The notes under the pieces: model-generated
What the model saw: the letters and a program-made list of their open reading frames with translations, nothing else
The model's database searches: none
What the model was told of the DNA's origin: nothing
Translations under genes and position numbers: made by a program
Part shown: piece after piece, positions 55,267-64,000 of the stretch
Numbering within the stretch: the first letter of the stretch is position 1
Layout of the letters: each line of letters starts with the position of its first letter
From: Planctomycetota bacterium
GTDB taxonomy: Bacteria > Planctomycetota > Planctomycetia > Pirellulales > Lacipirellulaceae
Reading direction: 5' to 3'
Assembly: GCA_029781135.1 (NCBI GenBank)
Contig: JAKOXH010000068.1
Coordinates: 1 to 64,000, forward strand
DNA length: 64,000 bases

Positions 55267-56640
55267 ATGCGTCATGCGGAAAAACTCAACGTGTTCACCA
55301 CGCTTTTCGTCGCGATTGCCGCGGCGCGCCTGCCGGCGCTCGCCGAGACCGCACCGACCGACTCACCCAAAGTCGCGGCTCACGATTGGCCCGGCTTCCT
55401 CGGCCCCACACGCAATGGCAAGTCCACCGAAACCGGCCTGCCCAAACAATGGCCGGCCGCCGGGCCGCCCGTCGTGTGGCAAGCCGAGGTCGGCACCGGC
55501 TACTCGGCGCCCGCCATCGCGGGCGGCCGCGTCTTCCACTTCTCACGCTTTGGCGATAGCGCCCGCCTCAACTGCTTCGACGCCGCCACCGGCAAACCGC
55601 TGTGGACCTGCGAACACGCCACGAATTTCGAAGACATGCTCGGCTACAACAACGGCCCGCGCGCCACGCCCATGGTCGACGGCGACCGCGTCTACACCTA
55701 CGGTGCCGAGGGCACGCTGCAATGCGTGCAAGTGGCCGATGGCAAACTCGCGTGGCGGATCGACACGCTGAAAGACTTCGGTATCGTGAAAAACTTCTTC
55801 GGCGTCGGTAGCACGCCGCTCGTGTACGGCGATTTGCTCATTGTGTGCGTCGGCGGCAGTCCGCCTGGCAGCCCGACGGACGTTTACTCCGCGAACGGCC
55901 AGGTCGAATCGAACGGCACCGCCGTCGTCGCGTTTGATAAGGCGACCGGCAAGGTTCGCTGGAAGACGGGCGACGAACTCGCCAGTTATTCGAGCCCGGT
56001 CGTCGCGAAGATCGACGGCCACGATGTTCTTTTCATGTTCGCCCGTGGGGGACTCATGGCAATCGAACCGACGAAGGGTGAAGTCCTCGCCCATTTCCCG
56101 TGGCGTGCTCGCCGACTCGAAAGCGTGAACGCTTCGACGCCGGTCGTCGTGGGCAATGAAATCTTCATTTCCGAAACCTACGAACTTGGCAGCGCTTTGG
56201 TGCGGTTCACAGGCAAGGCGTTCGAGGAAATCTGGACCGACCGTAATCGCCGCCGCAATCAGGCGATGGCCCTCCACTGGAACTCGCCAATCGAACACAA
56301 CGGCTACCTCTACGGTTCCAGCGGCTACCACGCGCCCGAGGCCGAGCTGCGCTGCGTCGAATGGAAGACCGGCAAAGTCATGTGGAGCGAACCCGGCCTG
56401 GGCCGCTGCTCGCTGCTGTTGGTTGAAGACAAAATCATTTGCCTTAGTGAAGATGGTTCGCTGCGCATCCTCAACGCCACGCCCCAGAAATATGATGAAC
56501 TCATCAAATGGGAGATGTTGGGCCAGGATGGCAAGCCGCTCCTGCCCTACCCGTCCTGGGCCGCGCCAGCCTTGGCAAACGGTTTGCTTTGCGTGGAAGG
56601 TGCGAACCGGTTGGTGTGTTTGAAGTTGATTGAAAAGTAG
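55267..56640 (+). CDS. Secreted PQQ-type beta-propeller protein
   Basis: Protein of 457 residues with a signal peptide (about 1-27, ending PALAE). A propeller of PQQ-like repeats follows: DWPGFLGPTRNGKSTETGLP, FDAATGKPLWTCE, VADGKLAWRID, FDKATGKVRWKTGDE and VEWKTGKVMWSEPG. In planctomycetes such proteins are usually annotated only as outer-membrane or periplasmic repeat proteins. No dehydrogenase residues identify an enzyme. GGGAGG lies upstream of the ATG at 55267. Confidence 0.85.
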   Translation: MRHAEKLNVFTTLFVAIAAARLPALAETAPTDSPKVAAHDWPGFLGPTRNGKSTETGLPKQWPAAGPPVVWQAEVGTGYSAPAIAGGRVFHFSRFGDSARLNCFDAATGKPLWTCEHATNFEDMLGYNNGPRATPMVDGDRVYTYGAEGTLQCVQVADGKLAWRIDTLKDFGIVKNFFGVGSTPLVYGDLLIVCVGGSPPGSPTDVYSANGQVESNGTAVVAFDKATGKVRWKTGDELASYSSPVVAKIDGHDVLFMFARGGLMAIEPTKGEVLAHFPWRARRLESVNASTPVVVGNEIFISETYELGSALVRFTGKAFEEIWTDRNRRRNQAMALHWNSPIEHNGYLYGSSGYHAPEAELRCVEWKTGKVMWSEPGLGRCSLLLVEDKIICLSEDGSLRILNATPQKYDELIKWEMLGQDGKPLLPYPSWAAPALANGLLCVEGANRLVCLKLIEK

Positions 56641-56693
56641 CGAGCGACCTGGTAAGCGACCAGCGCGAAACCAAAACAAAGCGTGGCTGCCAT

Positions 56694-56987
56694 CTATCGC
56701 ACGACCGCCTGTAAATCCAGTCCCAGTGAGCGCACGACTTTCAATACCGTGGCGAACTCCAGATTGCCGTCTGGCGACAGCGCCTTATACAAGCTTTCAC
56801 GGCCCAAACCCGACCTGCGCGCAATTTGCGACATGCCTTTTGCCCGCGCGATGTCGCCCAGCGCCGCGGTAAATACCGCGGCGTCGCCGTCTTCGAGCGC
56901 GGCTTCAAGATACGCGGCCATATCCTCATCCGACTTCAAATAGTCGGCTGTGTCCCAGCGTCGTGTTTTGGTCTTTGTCTTTGTCAT
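56694..56987 (-). CDS. Lone HTH antitoxin of the putative addiction module family
   Basis: Protein of 97 residues with the pattern of HigA-like 'addiction module antidote' proteins: WDTADYLKSDEDMAAYLEAA, GDIARAKGMSQIARRSGLGR and ESLYKALSPDGNLEF. The start overlaps the stop of the MBL-fold gene by ATGA, so the two are translated together. The partner toxin (a RelE/HigB-like protein of about 100 residues, normally next to it) is missing: 56641-56693 is too short, and nothing on either side fits. It may now act as a plain repressor. Confidence 0.82.
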   Translation of the reverse strand: MTKTKTKTRRWDTADYLKSDEDMAAYLEAALEDGDAAVFTAALGDIARAKGMSQIARRSGLGRESLYKALSPDGNLEFATVLKVVRSLGLDLQAVVR

Positions 56988-58399
56988 AACTCCACTTCCT
57001 CCCCATACTTCGGCAGCGCGGCGTCAAATCCGTAGCGGGCATTGAGTTTGTTGCGGAGGGCTGCCCGCGGACCGTCTTCACCGTGGGTCAGAATTAGGCG
57101 TGGTTTGATTTGGGCATAGGGAGCGGCCCAGTTCACGAGGTCGGTCTGGCCGGCGTGGGCGGAGAAGCCGCCGAGCGTGTGGATTTTGGCCCGCACTTTT
57201 ACATCGTCGCCGAAGATCGAAACGAACTTGGCGCCGTCGACCAGCCGGCGGCCCAGTGAGTTGTAGCCCTGGTAGCCAACAATCACCACGTGGGCGTTCG
57301 GGTCGGGCAGGTTGTGCCGCAGGTGGTGCAGAATCCGTCCGCCGGTACACATGCCGTTGGCCGAGACGACTACGAGCGGCCCCTTGGTATCGTTGATCTG
57401 CTTCGATTCCTCGACGGAATGCGTGTACGATACGCCGGGGAAGCTGAGCGGCTGCATCCGCTCCTGCAAGAGTTCGGTCGCCCGCTCATCATACACGTCG
57501 GTGTGGCGAGAATAGAGCCGCGTGACGGAGACGGCCATCGGGCTATCGATGATCACGTTCACATGATCGAGCTGGCCCGCGCGGATGAACTCGCCAATGT
57601 GGTAGACGATATCTTGCGTGCGCCCCACGGCAAACGCCGGAATGATCACCTTGCTGCTGGTGGCCTGAGCACTCTTGAGAATGGCGAGCAGTTCATCGCG
57701 CGTGGCAGCGAGCGGGCGATGGTCGCGATCGCCGTACGTGGATTCGAGCAGCACGACGTCGGCCGGCGTGGGCGTTTGCGGATCGCGCAGAATCGGCGCG
57801 CCGACGGGGCCGACGTCGCCCGAGAACACGATCGTGACCGTGCGGTCACCGTCTTGGACTTTCATTTGCACGCTGGCGGCCCCAAGAATGTGGCCGGAAT
57901 CGCAGAACTTGTTGGTGATCCCTTCGGCAATCGTCCGCTCCTCATCATACGACACGTCGACCAACCGCGGCAGCAGGCGTTCCACGTCTTGCTCGGTGTA
58001 GAGCGGCTCACGGTGGTTGGGGTGGTTGTTGCCGTGATTGTGATTCTTGTTGTTCTTGTGCCGCTGGCTGCGGGCAAAATCTTCCGCTTGCAGTCGAGCC
58101 GAGTCGCGGAGGATGATCTCGGTGACGTCGCCGGTCGCCGGCGTGCAATAAATTTCGCCGCGATAGCTGTTTTTCACAAGCAGCGGCAGTCGCCCGCAGT
58201 GGTCGAGATGGGCGTGCGTGAGGACCACGGCATCCAAGTTGGCCAGCGGCAGCGGTGGCAAGCGATGATTATGCTCGTCGGCCTCCTTTTCGCCTTGATG
58301 CATGCCGAAGTCGACCATCACCCGAGCGCGGTCGGTCGTCACCACGTAGCATGAGCCCGTCACCTCACCCGCCGCACCATAAATGCCAAGCCGAATCAT
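56984..58399 (-). CDS. MBL-fold hydrolase of the RNA-processing (beta-CASP) type
   Basis: Cytoplasmic protein of 471 residues. The metallo-beta-lactamase motif is THAHLDHCG (61-69). Further metal ligands lie around DSGHILGAASV and FSGDVGPVGAP. A beta-CASP region (about 240-360) precedes the C-terminal RNA-metabolising motif with IHTLGGFSAHAGQTDLV and LILTHGEDGPRAALRNKL. Relatives cut RNA (CPSF-73-like), but bacterial members are poorly characterised. An Asn/His-rich loop of about 20 residues (111-131) is inserted after the first third. It is translationally coupled to the antitoxin downstream. Confidence 0.87.
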   Translation of the reverse strand: MIRLGIYGAAGEVTGSCYVVTTDRARVMVDFGMHQGEKEADEHNHRLPPLPLANLDAVVLTHAHLDHCGRLPLLVKNSYRGEIYCTPATGDVTEIILRDSARLQAEDFARSQRHKNNKNHNHGNNHPNHREPLYTEQDVERLLPRLVDVSYDEERTIAEGITNKFCDSGHILGAASVQMKVQDGDRTVTIVFSGDVGPVGAPILRDPQTPTPADVVLLESTYGDRDHRPLAATRDELLAILKSAQATSSKVIIPAFAVGRTQDIVYHIGEFIRAGQLDHVNVIIDSPMAVSVTRLYSRHTDVYDERATELLQERMQPLSFPGVSYTHSVEESKQINDTKGPLVVVSANGMCTGGRILHHLRHNLPDPNAHVVIVGYQGYNSLGRRLVDGAKFVSIFGDDVKVRAKIHTLGGFSAHAGQTDLVNWAAPYAQIKPRLILTHGEDGPRAALRNKLNARYGFDAALPKYGEEVEL

Positions 58400-58438
58400 G
58401 CGTGCTCCAATTTTCTGCCCATTACCAAGTCATTTTTG

Positions 58439-58551
58439 TCCGCAGATGTCGCAGATACTCGCAGATTGGAATGATACCCGTTATGATTCGCCGCCTGACT
58501 ATTTCAGTCGATATTTGAATTCATCTGCGCAAATCTGCGACATCTGCGGAC
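58439..58551. repeat. Palindromic repeat of the CGCAGAT family
   Basis: The left arm (58439-58468, gtccgcagatgtcgcagat...) and the right arm (58522-58551, ...gcgacatctgcggac) are inverted copies. It lies in the 201-bp gap upstream of the MBL gene, between it and the end of the DUF1501 gene of copy 3. Confidence 0.75.
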
Positions 58552-58600
58552 TAAAATAGCACATCACGACAGCCGCACTCCCCACATCAGCTCGACCGGA

Positions 58601-60046
58601 TCAAACCAAAATCTCGCGTATCACGCGGCTTCCCTCGACTCCCACCAGTCGCGCGTCGAGGCCTTGGAAGCGGATCGTAAAGGCGTTGGCGTCGATGCCG
58701 AGTTGGTTGAGCATGGTGTGGTGCAGGTCGTGGACGGTCGTCACCTTGTCGACGGCGGCATAGCCGAGTTCATCGGTGCTGCCGTGGACTACGCCGCCGC
58801 GCACGCCGCCGCCAGCGAGCCAGATCGACATCGCCTTATTGTGGTGGTCGCGGCCATCGCCGCCTTGCGACATCGGCGTGCGGCCGAACTCGCCCGCCCA
58901 CACGATGAGCGTTTCATCGAGCATGCCGCGTTGCTTGAGGTCGACAATGAGGGCCATACACGCTCGATCGATTTCCTTGGCCTTTTGCGTGACGCCTTCC
59001 TTCACGCCGGAGTGGTGATCCCAATCCTTGTGATAAAGCTGGATGAACCTCACGCCGCGCTCGGCCAGCCTTCGGGCGAGCAGGCAGTTGCTGGCAAATG
59101 AGCCGTCGCCCGGTTGGCACCCATAGAGTTCGAGAGTTTTCGCGCCTTCGCCGGAAAGGTCCATCAGTTCCGGCACGCTGGCCTGCATTTGGTAGGCCAT
59201 TTCATATTGAGCGATGCGCGTGGCGATCTCCGGATCGTTGACCATCGCCTTGCGTTCCTTATTGAGAGCGTTGATGGCTGCGATATCGTCACCCTGTTGC
59301 TTGCGAGAAATGCCGGGCGGATTCGATAGATAAAGCACCGGCTCGCCCTGGCTGCGCAACTGCACGCCTTGGTACTTGCTGGGCAGGAAGCCGCTACTCC
59401 ACTGCCGAGCCGCGATCGGCTGATTTTGGCCCCCTTTGCCCAGCGACACGAGCACCACAAAGCCCGGCAAATCGGCGCCCATGCTGCCGAGGCCATACGT
59501 GATCCACGCCCCCATGCTGGGCCGGCCGACGATTTGAGCGCCGGTGTTCATGAACATGTGGGCCGGGTCGTGGTTGATGGCGTCGGTCGTCATCGAGCGG
59601 ATGAGGGCGATGTCGTCGATCACCGACCCAATGAGCGGCAACAGTGCGCAAATCTCCGTCTGGTTCTTGCCGAACTTGGCGAACGGAAGCTGCGGGCCAT
59701 AGCACATGAGCTTGGCCCCCTGAAGCTGCGCGAGTTGCTGCCCTTTTGTCATGCTTTCGGGCATGGGCTGGCCGTGCAGGGCGGCGAGTTTGGGCTTGGG
59801 GTCGAATGTTTCGAGTTGCGAAGCGCCACCGGCCATCGTCAGCCAAATCACGCGCTTCGCCGTTTGCTTGAGGGGCACGGGATTCAGCACGCCCCGCAAT
59901 GGCTCCGCGGCGTTTGTATTCGTTGCCGTTCCAACCAATAGATCGGCCAGCGCGAGCGCACCCAGACCTTGCGTCGAGCGCCCGAGAAACGCGCGGCGCG
60001 TAAGCTGTTGGGCGCGAAACTGACGGAGTTCCGTTTGTATGTTCAT
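58601..60046 (-). CDS. DUF1501 Tat-exported protein, copy 3
   Basis: Protein of 481 residues with a twin-arginine-type signal (LTRRAFLGRSTQGLGALAL). DUF1501 follows: LTMAGGASQLETFDPKPKL, IDDIALIRSM, GAWITYGLGS, TLIVWAGEFGRTP and GRDHHNKAMSIWLAGG. The GEFGRTPMSQGGDGRDHH version differs from copies 1 and 2 (TEFGRMP), which suggests a separate subgroup. It starts 20 bases after the PSD1 gene of copy 3 ends, on the same strand. Confidence 0.88.
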   Translation of the reverse strand: MNIQTELRQFRAQQLTRRAFLGRSTQGLGALALADLLVGTATNTNAAEPLRGVLNPVPLKQTAKRVIWLTMAGGASQLETFDPKPKLAALHGQPMPESMTKGQQLAQLQGAKLMCYGPQLPFAKFGKNQTEICALLPLIGSVIDDIALIRSMTTDAINHDPAHMFMNTGAQIVGRPSMGAWITYGLGSMGADLPGFVVLVSLGKGGQNQPIAARQWSSGFLPSKYQGVQLRSQGEPVLYLSNPPGISRKQQGDDIAAINALNKERKAMVNDPEIATRIAQYEMAYQMQASVPELMDLSGEGAKTLELYGCQPGDGSFASNCLLARRLAERGVRFIQLYHKDWDHHSGVKEGVTQKAKEIDRACMALIVDLKQRGMLDETLIVWAGEFGRTPMSQGGDGRDHHNKAMSIWLAGGGVRGGVVHGSTDELGYAAVDKVTTVHDLHHTMLNQLGIDANAFTIRFQGLDARLVGVEGSRVIREILV

Positions 60047-60066
60047 GGCTAGCTACCTTCGCGGCA

Positions 60067-62604
60067 TTACGACCGCGTAATCGTTTCATGCAGGTTCAAG
60101 AGCACGCGGGCCACGTGTGTCCAAGCAGCCAGTTCGGCTCGGTCCATCGCTGGCGGAACCGGAGCCGAACCCGTTTTGAGAAGGTCATCCACGGCCGCGC
60201 TATTTGACCGATAATCGGCCAGGCGATTTTCCAGGAGCGACTGCATCGCCTTCAATTCGGTCGCCGTTGGATCGCGCTGCAACGCCTGTTGCCACGCCCA
60301 AGTAATTCGCTCGCCGGTCGAGCCACCGCATTCACCCAAGATCCGCCCGGCAAATACACGCGCAGCCTCGACGTAGCTGGGGTCGTTCAGCAGCACAAGC
60401 GCCTGTTGCGGGATATTCGATCGCACACGTTCCGCCACGCAGGCCTCGCGGCTGGGCGCGTCGAACGCCAACAACGACGGATGCGGGAATGTCCGCTGAC
60501 GCCACGTATACAATCCGCGACGGTACTGGCTTTCGCCTTGATCGGCCACGTAATCGCGCGGCGGAAAATTGAGATTTTCCCAATAGCGTGCCGGTTGATA
60601 CGGCTTCACGCTGGGGCCGCCGATGCGCGCCACCAACAGCCCAGAAACCGCCAGGGCGTTGTCGCGGACTAGTTCACCATCCAGCCGAAAACAACCCTGC
60701 CGCGCGACTTCGCGGTTGAGTGGGTCGGCCGCCACAAGCTCAGGCGAGGCGGCGGATGACTCGCGATAGGTTTCGCTCAGTACGATCGAGCGGACCATGT
60801 GTTTGAAGTCCCAGCCGCTGTCCATGAACTCGCAGGCCAGCCAATCCAGTAGCGCGGGGTCCACCGGCGGCTCGCCTTGGGCACCCAGATCGTCGAGCAC
60901 GCGGCTGATCCCGCTGCCGAAGAGCTGTTGCCACAACCGATTCATCACGGTGCGCGCCGTGAGTGGGTTTTCGCGTGCGACCAGCCATTCGGCCAAATCG
61001 AGCCGCGTCAATTCGCGTCCCGCGATCTTCTTTTGCGGCAAGAAATGTGGCAGCGTCGGATGCATGACCTCGCCGGTTTCGTCCATCCAGTTGCCGCGTG
61101 GCAGAATTCGCACGGTTCGTTTCTGGGCGGCCACTTTGGAAATGAGCACCTTTGGCAGCGAATCGTAAAACTCTTTCCGTTCTTTCTCGGCCTTGGCCAG
61201 CGCCGCGCGTTGGGCGGCCGAGAGGTTCGCCGCTTTGTTGCGGAAGTACGTTTTCAGCGTCTCTTGTTCTTCTGGCGATCGCTTTGCTGTTTCCTTCTTC
61301 ACGAGCTGCAGCACATGCTCGGCGGCTTTCTTATCGGCTTCGCTGGAACCTGAGTTGGCCTGCAACTCGGGCAACTTCATGCTGCCGGCGGCGACATCGC
61401 ACTCCCATTTCGTCTGGGCGGCGTCGAGTCCCTTACTTGCTTCGGCCAGGGCGGCGTCGAGCTTGGCGAGCTGGTTTTCTTGTTCGGGCGTGGCAACCAG
61501 CATTCCCTCTTCGCGACGCCCGACAATCGGCTCCTCGATATCCGCGAAGAAGGCCCCCAGCGAGTAGAAATCGCGCATCGTGAAGGGGTCGAACTTGTGA
61601 TCGTGGCACTGGCCGCAACCGGTGGTCATGCCCATCCACACCGCCCCGATCGCTCGAACGCGGTCCGTCAGCATACGGGCTTCGTAATCCTTGGGCTGAG
61701 CGCCACCCTCGACCGTCGTGAGCAGCAAACGGTTGAACGCGGAACCGATGCGGGTCTCCAAGGACGCATCCGGCAACAGGTCGCCGGCCAACTGCTCCTT
61801 GGTGAAGCGATCAAATCGCTTGTTTTCGTTGAACGCGCGAATGACGTAATCGCGGTACGGCCAAACGTTTTGTGGTTCGTCGCTGTGATAGCCGATCGTA
61901 TCGGCAAACCGCACGACATCGAGCCAGCCGAGCGCCATTCGCTCGCCGTAATGTGGATTCTGCAAAACCCGTTCGACTAGCTTCTCGTAGGCCTGCGGAT
62001 CGGCGTCGTTGGCGAAGGCCGCGACTTCCTGCGGTGTCGGCGGCAAACCCAGCAGGTCGAAATACAAGCGGCGAATGAGCGTGCGGCGATCGGCGGCCGG
62101 AGCAGGTTTCAAGCCAATATCCGCCAGTCGCTTGCGGACCAGGAAATCGACCGCATTCTGCCCGGCCGGCACCTCCGGCTTCACCGGCGCTTCGAACGAC
62201 CAATGCTGCTGATACTTGGCGCCGTCCGCGACCCAACGCTTGAGGATTTCCTTCTGCTGCGGTGTGAGCGATTTGTGCGAATCGGCCGGCGGCATCAACT
62301 CGTCGGCATCGGTCGTGAAGACCCGCTTTACTACTTCGCTCTCATCGGGCTTGCCCGGCACGATCGGCGTTTCCCCCGATTCGGCAGCGACAATCGCTTC
62401 GTCGCGCAAGTCAAGCCGCAGTTCCGCTTTGCGTGATTTCTTATCTGGTCCGTGACACTTAAAACACTTGTCAGAAAGAATCGGCCGTACGTCGCGGTTG
62501 AACTCAGGATGGACTGGCACGGCCGGAGAGCCTGCCGAAACCGACTGACCGATCAAGAAAGCGAGAATGCCAAACGCCAAACGCGTAAAGGATTTGGAAG
62601 TCAT
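60067..62604 (-). CDS. Cytochrome-type DUF1549/DUF1553 protein (PSD1 family), copy 3
   Basis: Exported protein of 845 residues with a signal peptide (about 1-24). A cytochrome c-like domain with CFKCHGPDKKSRKAELRLD follows. DUF1549 contains LIRRLYFDLLGLPPTPQEV and GERMALGWLDVVRFADT. CGQCHDHKFDP comes next, then an extra Lys/Glu/Ala-rich helical stretch (about 375-500) not seen in the other copies, and DUF1553 (LDLAEWLVARENPLTARTV). It is the longest of the three and belongs to the CHGPDKKSRKAxLRLD subgroup. It pairs with the DUF1501 gene directly downstream. Confidence 0.88.
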   Translation of the reverse strand: MTSKSFTRLAFGILAFLIGQSVSAGSPAVPVHPEFNRDVRPILSDKCFKCHGPDKKSRKAELRLDLRDEAIVAAESGETPIVPGKPDESEVVKRVFTTDADELMPPADSHKSLTPQQKEILKRWVADGAKYQQHWSFEAPVKPEVPAGQNAVDFLVRKRLADIGLKPAPAADRRTLIRRLYFDLLGLPPTPQEVAAFANDADPQAYEKLVERVLQNPHYGERMALGWLDVVRFADTIGYHSDEPQNVWPYRDYVIRAFNENKRFDRFTKEQLAGDLLPDASLETRIGSAFNRLLLTTVEGGAQPKDYEARMLTDRVRAIGAVWMGMTTGCGQCHDHKFDPFTMRDFYSLGAFFADIEEPIVGRREEGMLVATPEQENQLAKLDAALAEASKGLDAAQTKWECDVAAGSMKLPELQANSGSSEADKKAAEHVLQLVKKETAKRSPEEQETLKTYFRNKAANLSAAQRAALAKAEKERKEFYDSLPKVLISKVAAQKRTVRILPRGNWMDETGEVMHPTLPHFLPQKKIAGRELTRLDLAEWLVARENPLTARTVMNRLWQQLFGSGISRVLDDLGAQGEPPVDPALLDWLACEFMDSGWDFKHMVRSIVLSETYRESSAASPELVAADPLNREVARQGCFRLDGELVRDNALAVSGLLVARIGGPSVKPYQPARYWENLNFPPRDYVADQGESQYRRGLYTWRQRTFPHPSLLAFDAPSREACVAERVRSNIPQQALVLLNDPSYVEAARVFAGRILGECGGSTGERITWAWQQALQRDPTATELKAMQSLLENRLADYRSNSAAVDDLLKTGSAPVPPAMDRAELAAWTHVARVLLNLHETITRS

Positions 62605-62755
62605 ACGCGGGTTTCATCGAGGATAGGGATGCGTAGCGATGCCGCGGCCGCTGGCAGCGGCTACCCTCTACGATACCAACAACTGGCCGCGAAGTCTTGC
62701 GATACCGGCAATCACGGCAAAGCAGGATTGGTGAGCGGTGTTCACCCGACGGCGA

Positions 62756-64000
62756 CTACTTCTTGGTGGCTGCCAATTCTTTGAACGATTGCAATTCTTT
62801 TTCCCAGAGCGACTTGAGTTCCACGACTTTTTCCGGTTTGCCGTTCGCCAGGTCGTGGTTTTCAGCGCGATCTCGGGATAAGTCGAACAACTCCCACGGC
62901 TCGTCTTTGGCGGAAACGAGTTTCCAATCGCCCTGGCGGATCGCGCGATTGCCCGTGTGGTACCACCACAGGAAATCACGGGGGATATCGACGTCGCTGG
63001 CGAACGTCGGCGACAAATCCTTTCCTGGCGGCGGTACTGGGGCATCACTTCTGGGCGGCCACGTGCCACCGGCCAAATGCATGATCGTTGGCGCTAAATC
63101 GATGACATGCCCCACTGTATGGCGAAATTCGCCGCGGGCTGCAATTCCCGCCGGCCAATGGGCGATCAATGGCGTCGCGATGCCCCCTTCATGCACCCAA
63201 GTCTTATTGCGGCGGAATGGCGTGTTCGCCGCGTTCGACCAGCCCGGCCCCAAACACAAAAAACTCTTCGCCGAACCAAACGAAGCGCTAGGGTCATGGC
63301 CATCGCCGCGGATCATGAGCTCCGCACTCGCGCCGTTGTCCGAAAGGAACAGCACAAGCGTGTTGTCGTAGGCCTCCATCGCCTTGAGTTGGGCAATCAG
63401 TCGGCCGATCTCGCGGTCCATTCGCTCGACCATTGCGGCATGTACTTCCATCTTGCGCGCCTGCCAATCGCGTTGAGCTGCCGTCAAATCGCTCCACGGA
63501 GTTTCGTGCCAAATCTCCTGGTCACCAAACTGATCGTGAGCGAGCTGGTTGTGGCTGGGAGGGCCAACCTTGGGCTCGAGCGCCGACAAATCGGTCGGCA
63601 GTTTCAGCGTTGATTGCATACGCTGGAAACGAGTGGCCCGCACGGCGTCCCAGCCCTGGTCGTAGCGGCCCTTGCAGCGCGCGATATCTTCCGCCGGCGC
63701 CTGAAGTGGAAAATGCGGCACGACGTATGCCACATACGCCAGAAATGGCTGGTCGGCGTGCTGCTCGTGATGCTCCTTCAGAAAGTCGATTGCATGATCG
63801 GTGATCGCCACCGTTGAATAGTAGTTGTCGCCGAGTTTGACCGGCGGCAGCGGCCGATCATCGAGTGTATGATTTGACGGTGAAAAGTTGTGGTCGTAAT
63901 CCAGATAAGAGTAGGAATGATCGAAGCCGCTGGTGAAGGGCGTTTTATCGACGTGCCACTTGCCCGAGTGGTAGGCGCGATAACCAAGCTCATGCAAATA
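62756..64000 (-). CDS. Sulfatase, N-terminus cut by the right edge
   Basis: The last 415 or so residues of a sulfatase are visible. HSGKWH holds the conserved Lys and His, and LVLFLSDNGAS the metal-site DNG. Typical late blocks are WVHEGGIATPLIAHWPAGI, DLAPTIMHLAGG and GDWKLVSAKDEPWELFDLSR. The active-site C/S-x-P-x-R, where formylglycine is formed, lies beyond the edge. It would release sulfate from a sulfated sugar, but the substrate is unknown. It lies about 150 bases upstream of PSD1 copy 3 on the same strand; the gap shows no gene. Confidence 0.88.
   Translation of the reverse strand, partial: YLHELGYRAYHSGKWHVDKTPFTSGFDHSYSYLDYDHNFSPSNHTLDDRPLPPVKLGDNYYSTVAITDHAIDFLKEHHEQHADQPFLAYVAYVVPHFPLQAPAEDIARCKGRYDQGWDAVRATRFQRMQSTLKLPTDLSALEPKVGPPSHNQLAHDQFGDQEIWHETPWSDLTAAQRDWQARKMEVHAAMVERMDREIGRLIAQLKAMEAYDNTLVLFLSDNGASAELMIRGDGHDPSASFGSAKSFLCLGPGWSNAANTPFRRNKTWVHEGGIATPLIAHWPAGIAARGEFRHTVGHVIDLAPTIMHLAGGTWPPRSDAPVPPPGKDLSPTFASDVDIPRDFLWWYHTGNRAIRQGDWKLVSAKDEPWELFDLSRDRAENHDLANGKPEKVVELKSLWEKELQSFKELAATKK

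Noticed and set aside
56641..56693. Toxin gene expected beside the HigA-like antitoxin
   Set aside because: The space is only about 50 bases, and the flanking genes are a propeller protein and an MBL-fold hydrolase. No RelE/HigB-like frame was found on either strand nearby.

Overview
The window looks like chromosomal DNA of a planctomycete, probably of the Pirellulales or a close relative (inferred). The grounds are gene families that cluster in that phylum: three pairs of a cytochrome-type DUF1549/DUF1553 protein with a DUF1501 protein, a PVC-type CxxCH heme protein, a sulfatase, PEP-CTERM proteins carrying the dockerin-like DYVVWR signature, and a DUF1580 protein.

Layout. 1-12.1 kb: a gene cut by the left edge, a GAF sigma-54 activator divergent from fabI, a broken GxxExxY gene, a secreted zinc metalloprotease-like protein, a GYF_2 protein, and a GntR/LacI-type regulator divergent from three secreted PEP-CTERM proteins (two paralogues and a GH99-like hydrolase). 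A promoter with a palindrome over its -10 box lies between regulator and cluster. A secreted NlpC/P60-like protein follows.

12.4-30.6 kb: two integrative elements stand in tandem in the 3' half of a tRNA-Lys gene. Three copies of the tRNA 3' end (12460-12502, 19365-19388, 30568-30613) mark the ends. Element 1 (about 6.9 kb) carries a tyrosine integrase, small HTH proteins, an ATPase, a PEP-CTERM protein and a zinc-ribbon membrane protein. Its attachment site lies inside its integrase gene: in the integrated state the integrase ends on tRNA-antisense codons, and its own C-terminal tail is left 6 kb away at 19147-19385, in matching reading frame. Element 2 (about 11.2 kb) has a different integrase, a DUF1580 protein, a prohead-protease-like protein, coiled-coil proteins, a terminase pair, a primase-helicase and an iteron-rich region that looks like a replication origin. 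No capsid, portal or tail gene is recognisable, so it resembles a phage satellite.

30.6-64 kb: ordinary planctomycete chromosome. It holds a VWA protein, a creatininase-family hydrolase, a heme/propeller protein, a DUF819 membrane protein, an NlpC/P60 protein, GH97 and DUF4038 hydrolases, the PSD1/DUF1501 pairs, an acyl desaturase, a lactonase-like propeller, RlmKL, a PQQ-type propeller, an MBL-fold RNA-processing-type hydrolase coupled to a lone antitoxin, and a sulfatase cut by the right edge. Much of it suggests export and breakdown of complex, partly sulfated polysaccharides (inferred).

Scattered between genes, and once inside rlmKL, are several unrelated families of short-word palindromic repeats. 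All family assignments rest on reading motifs; no database search was run.
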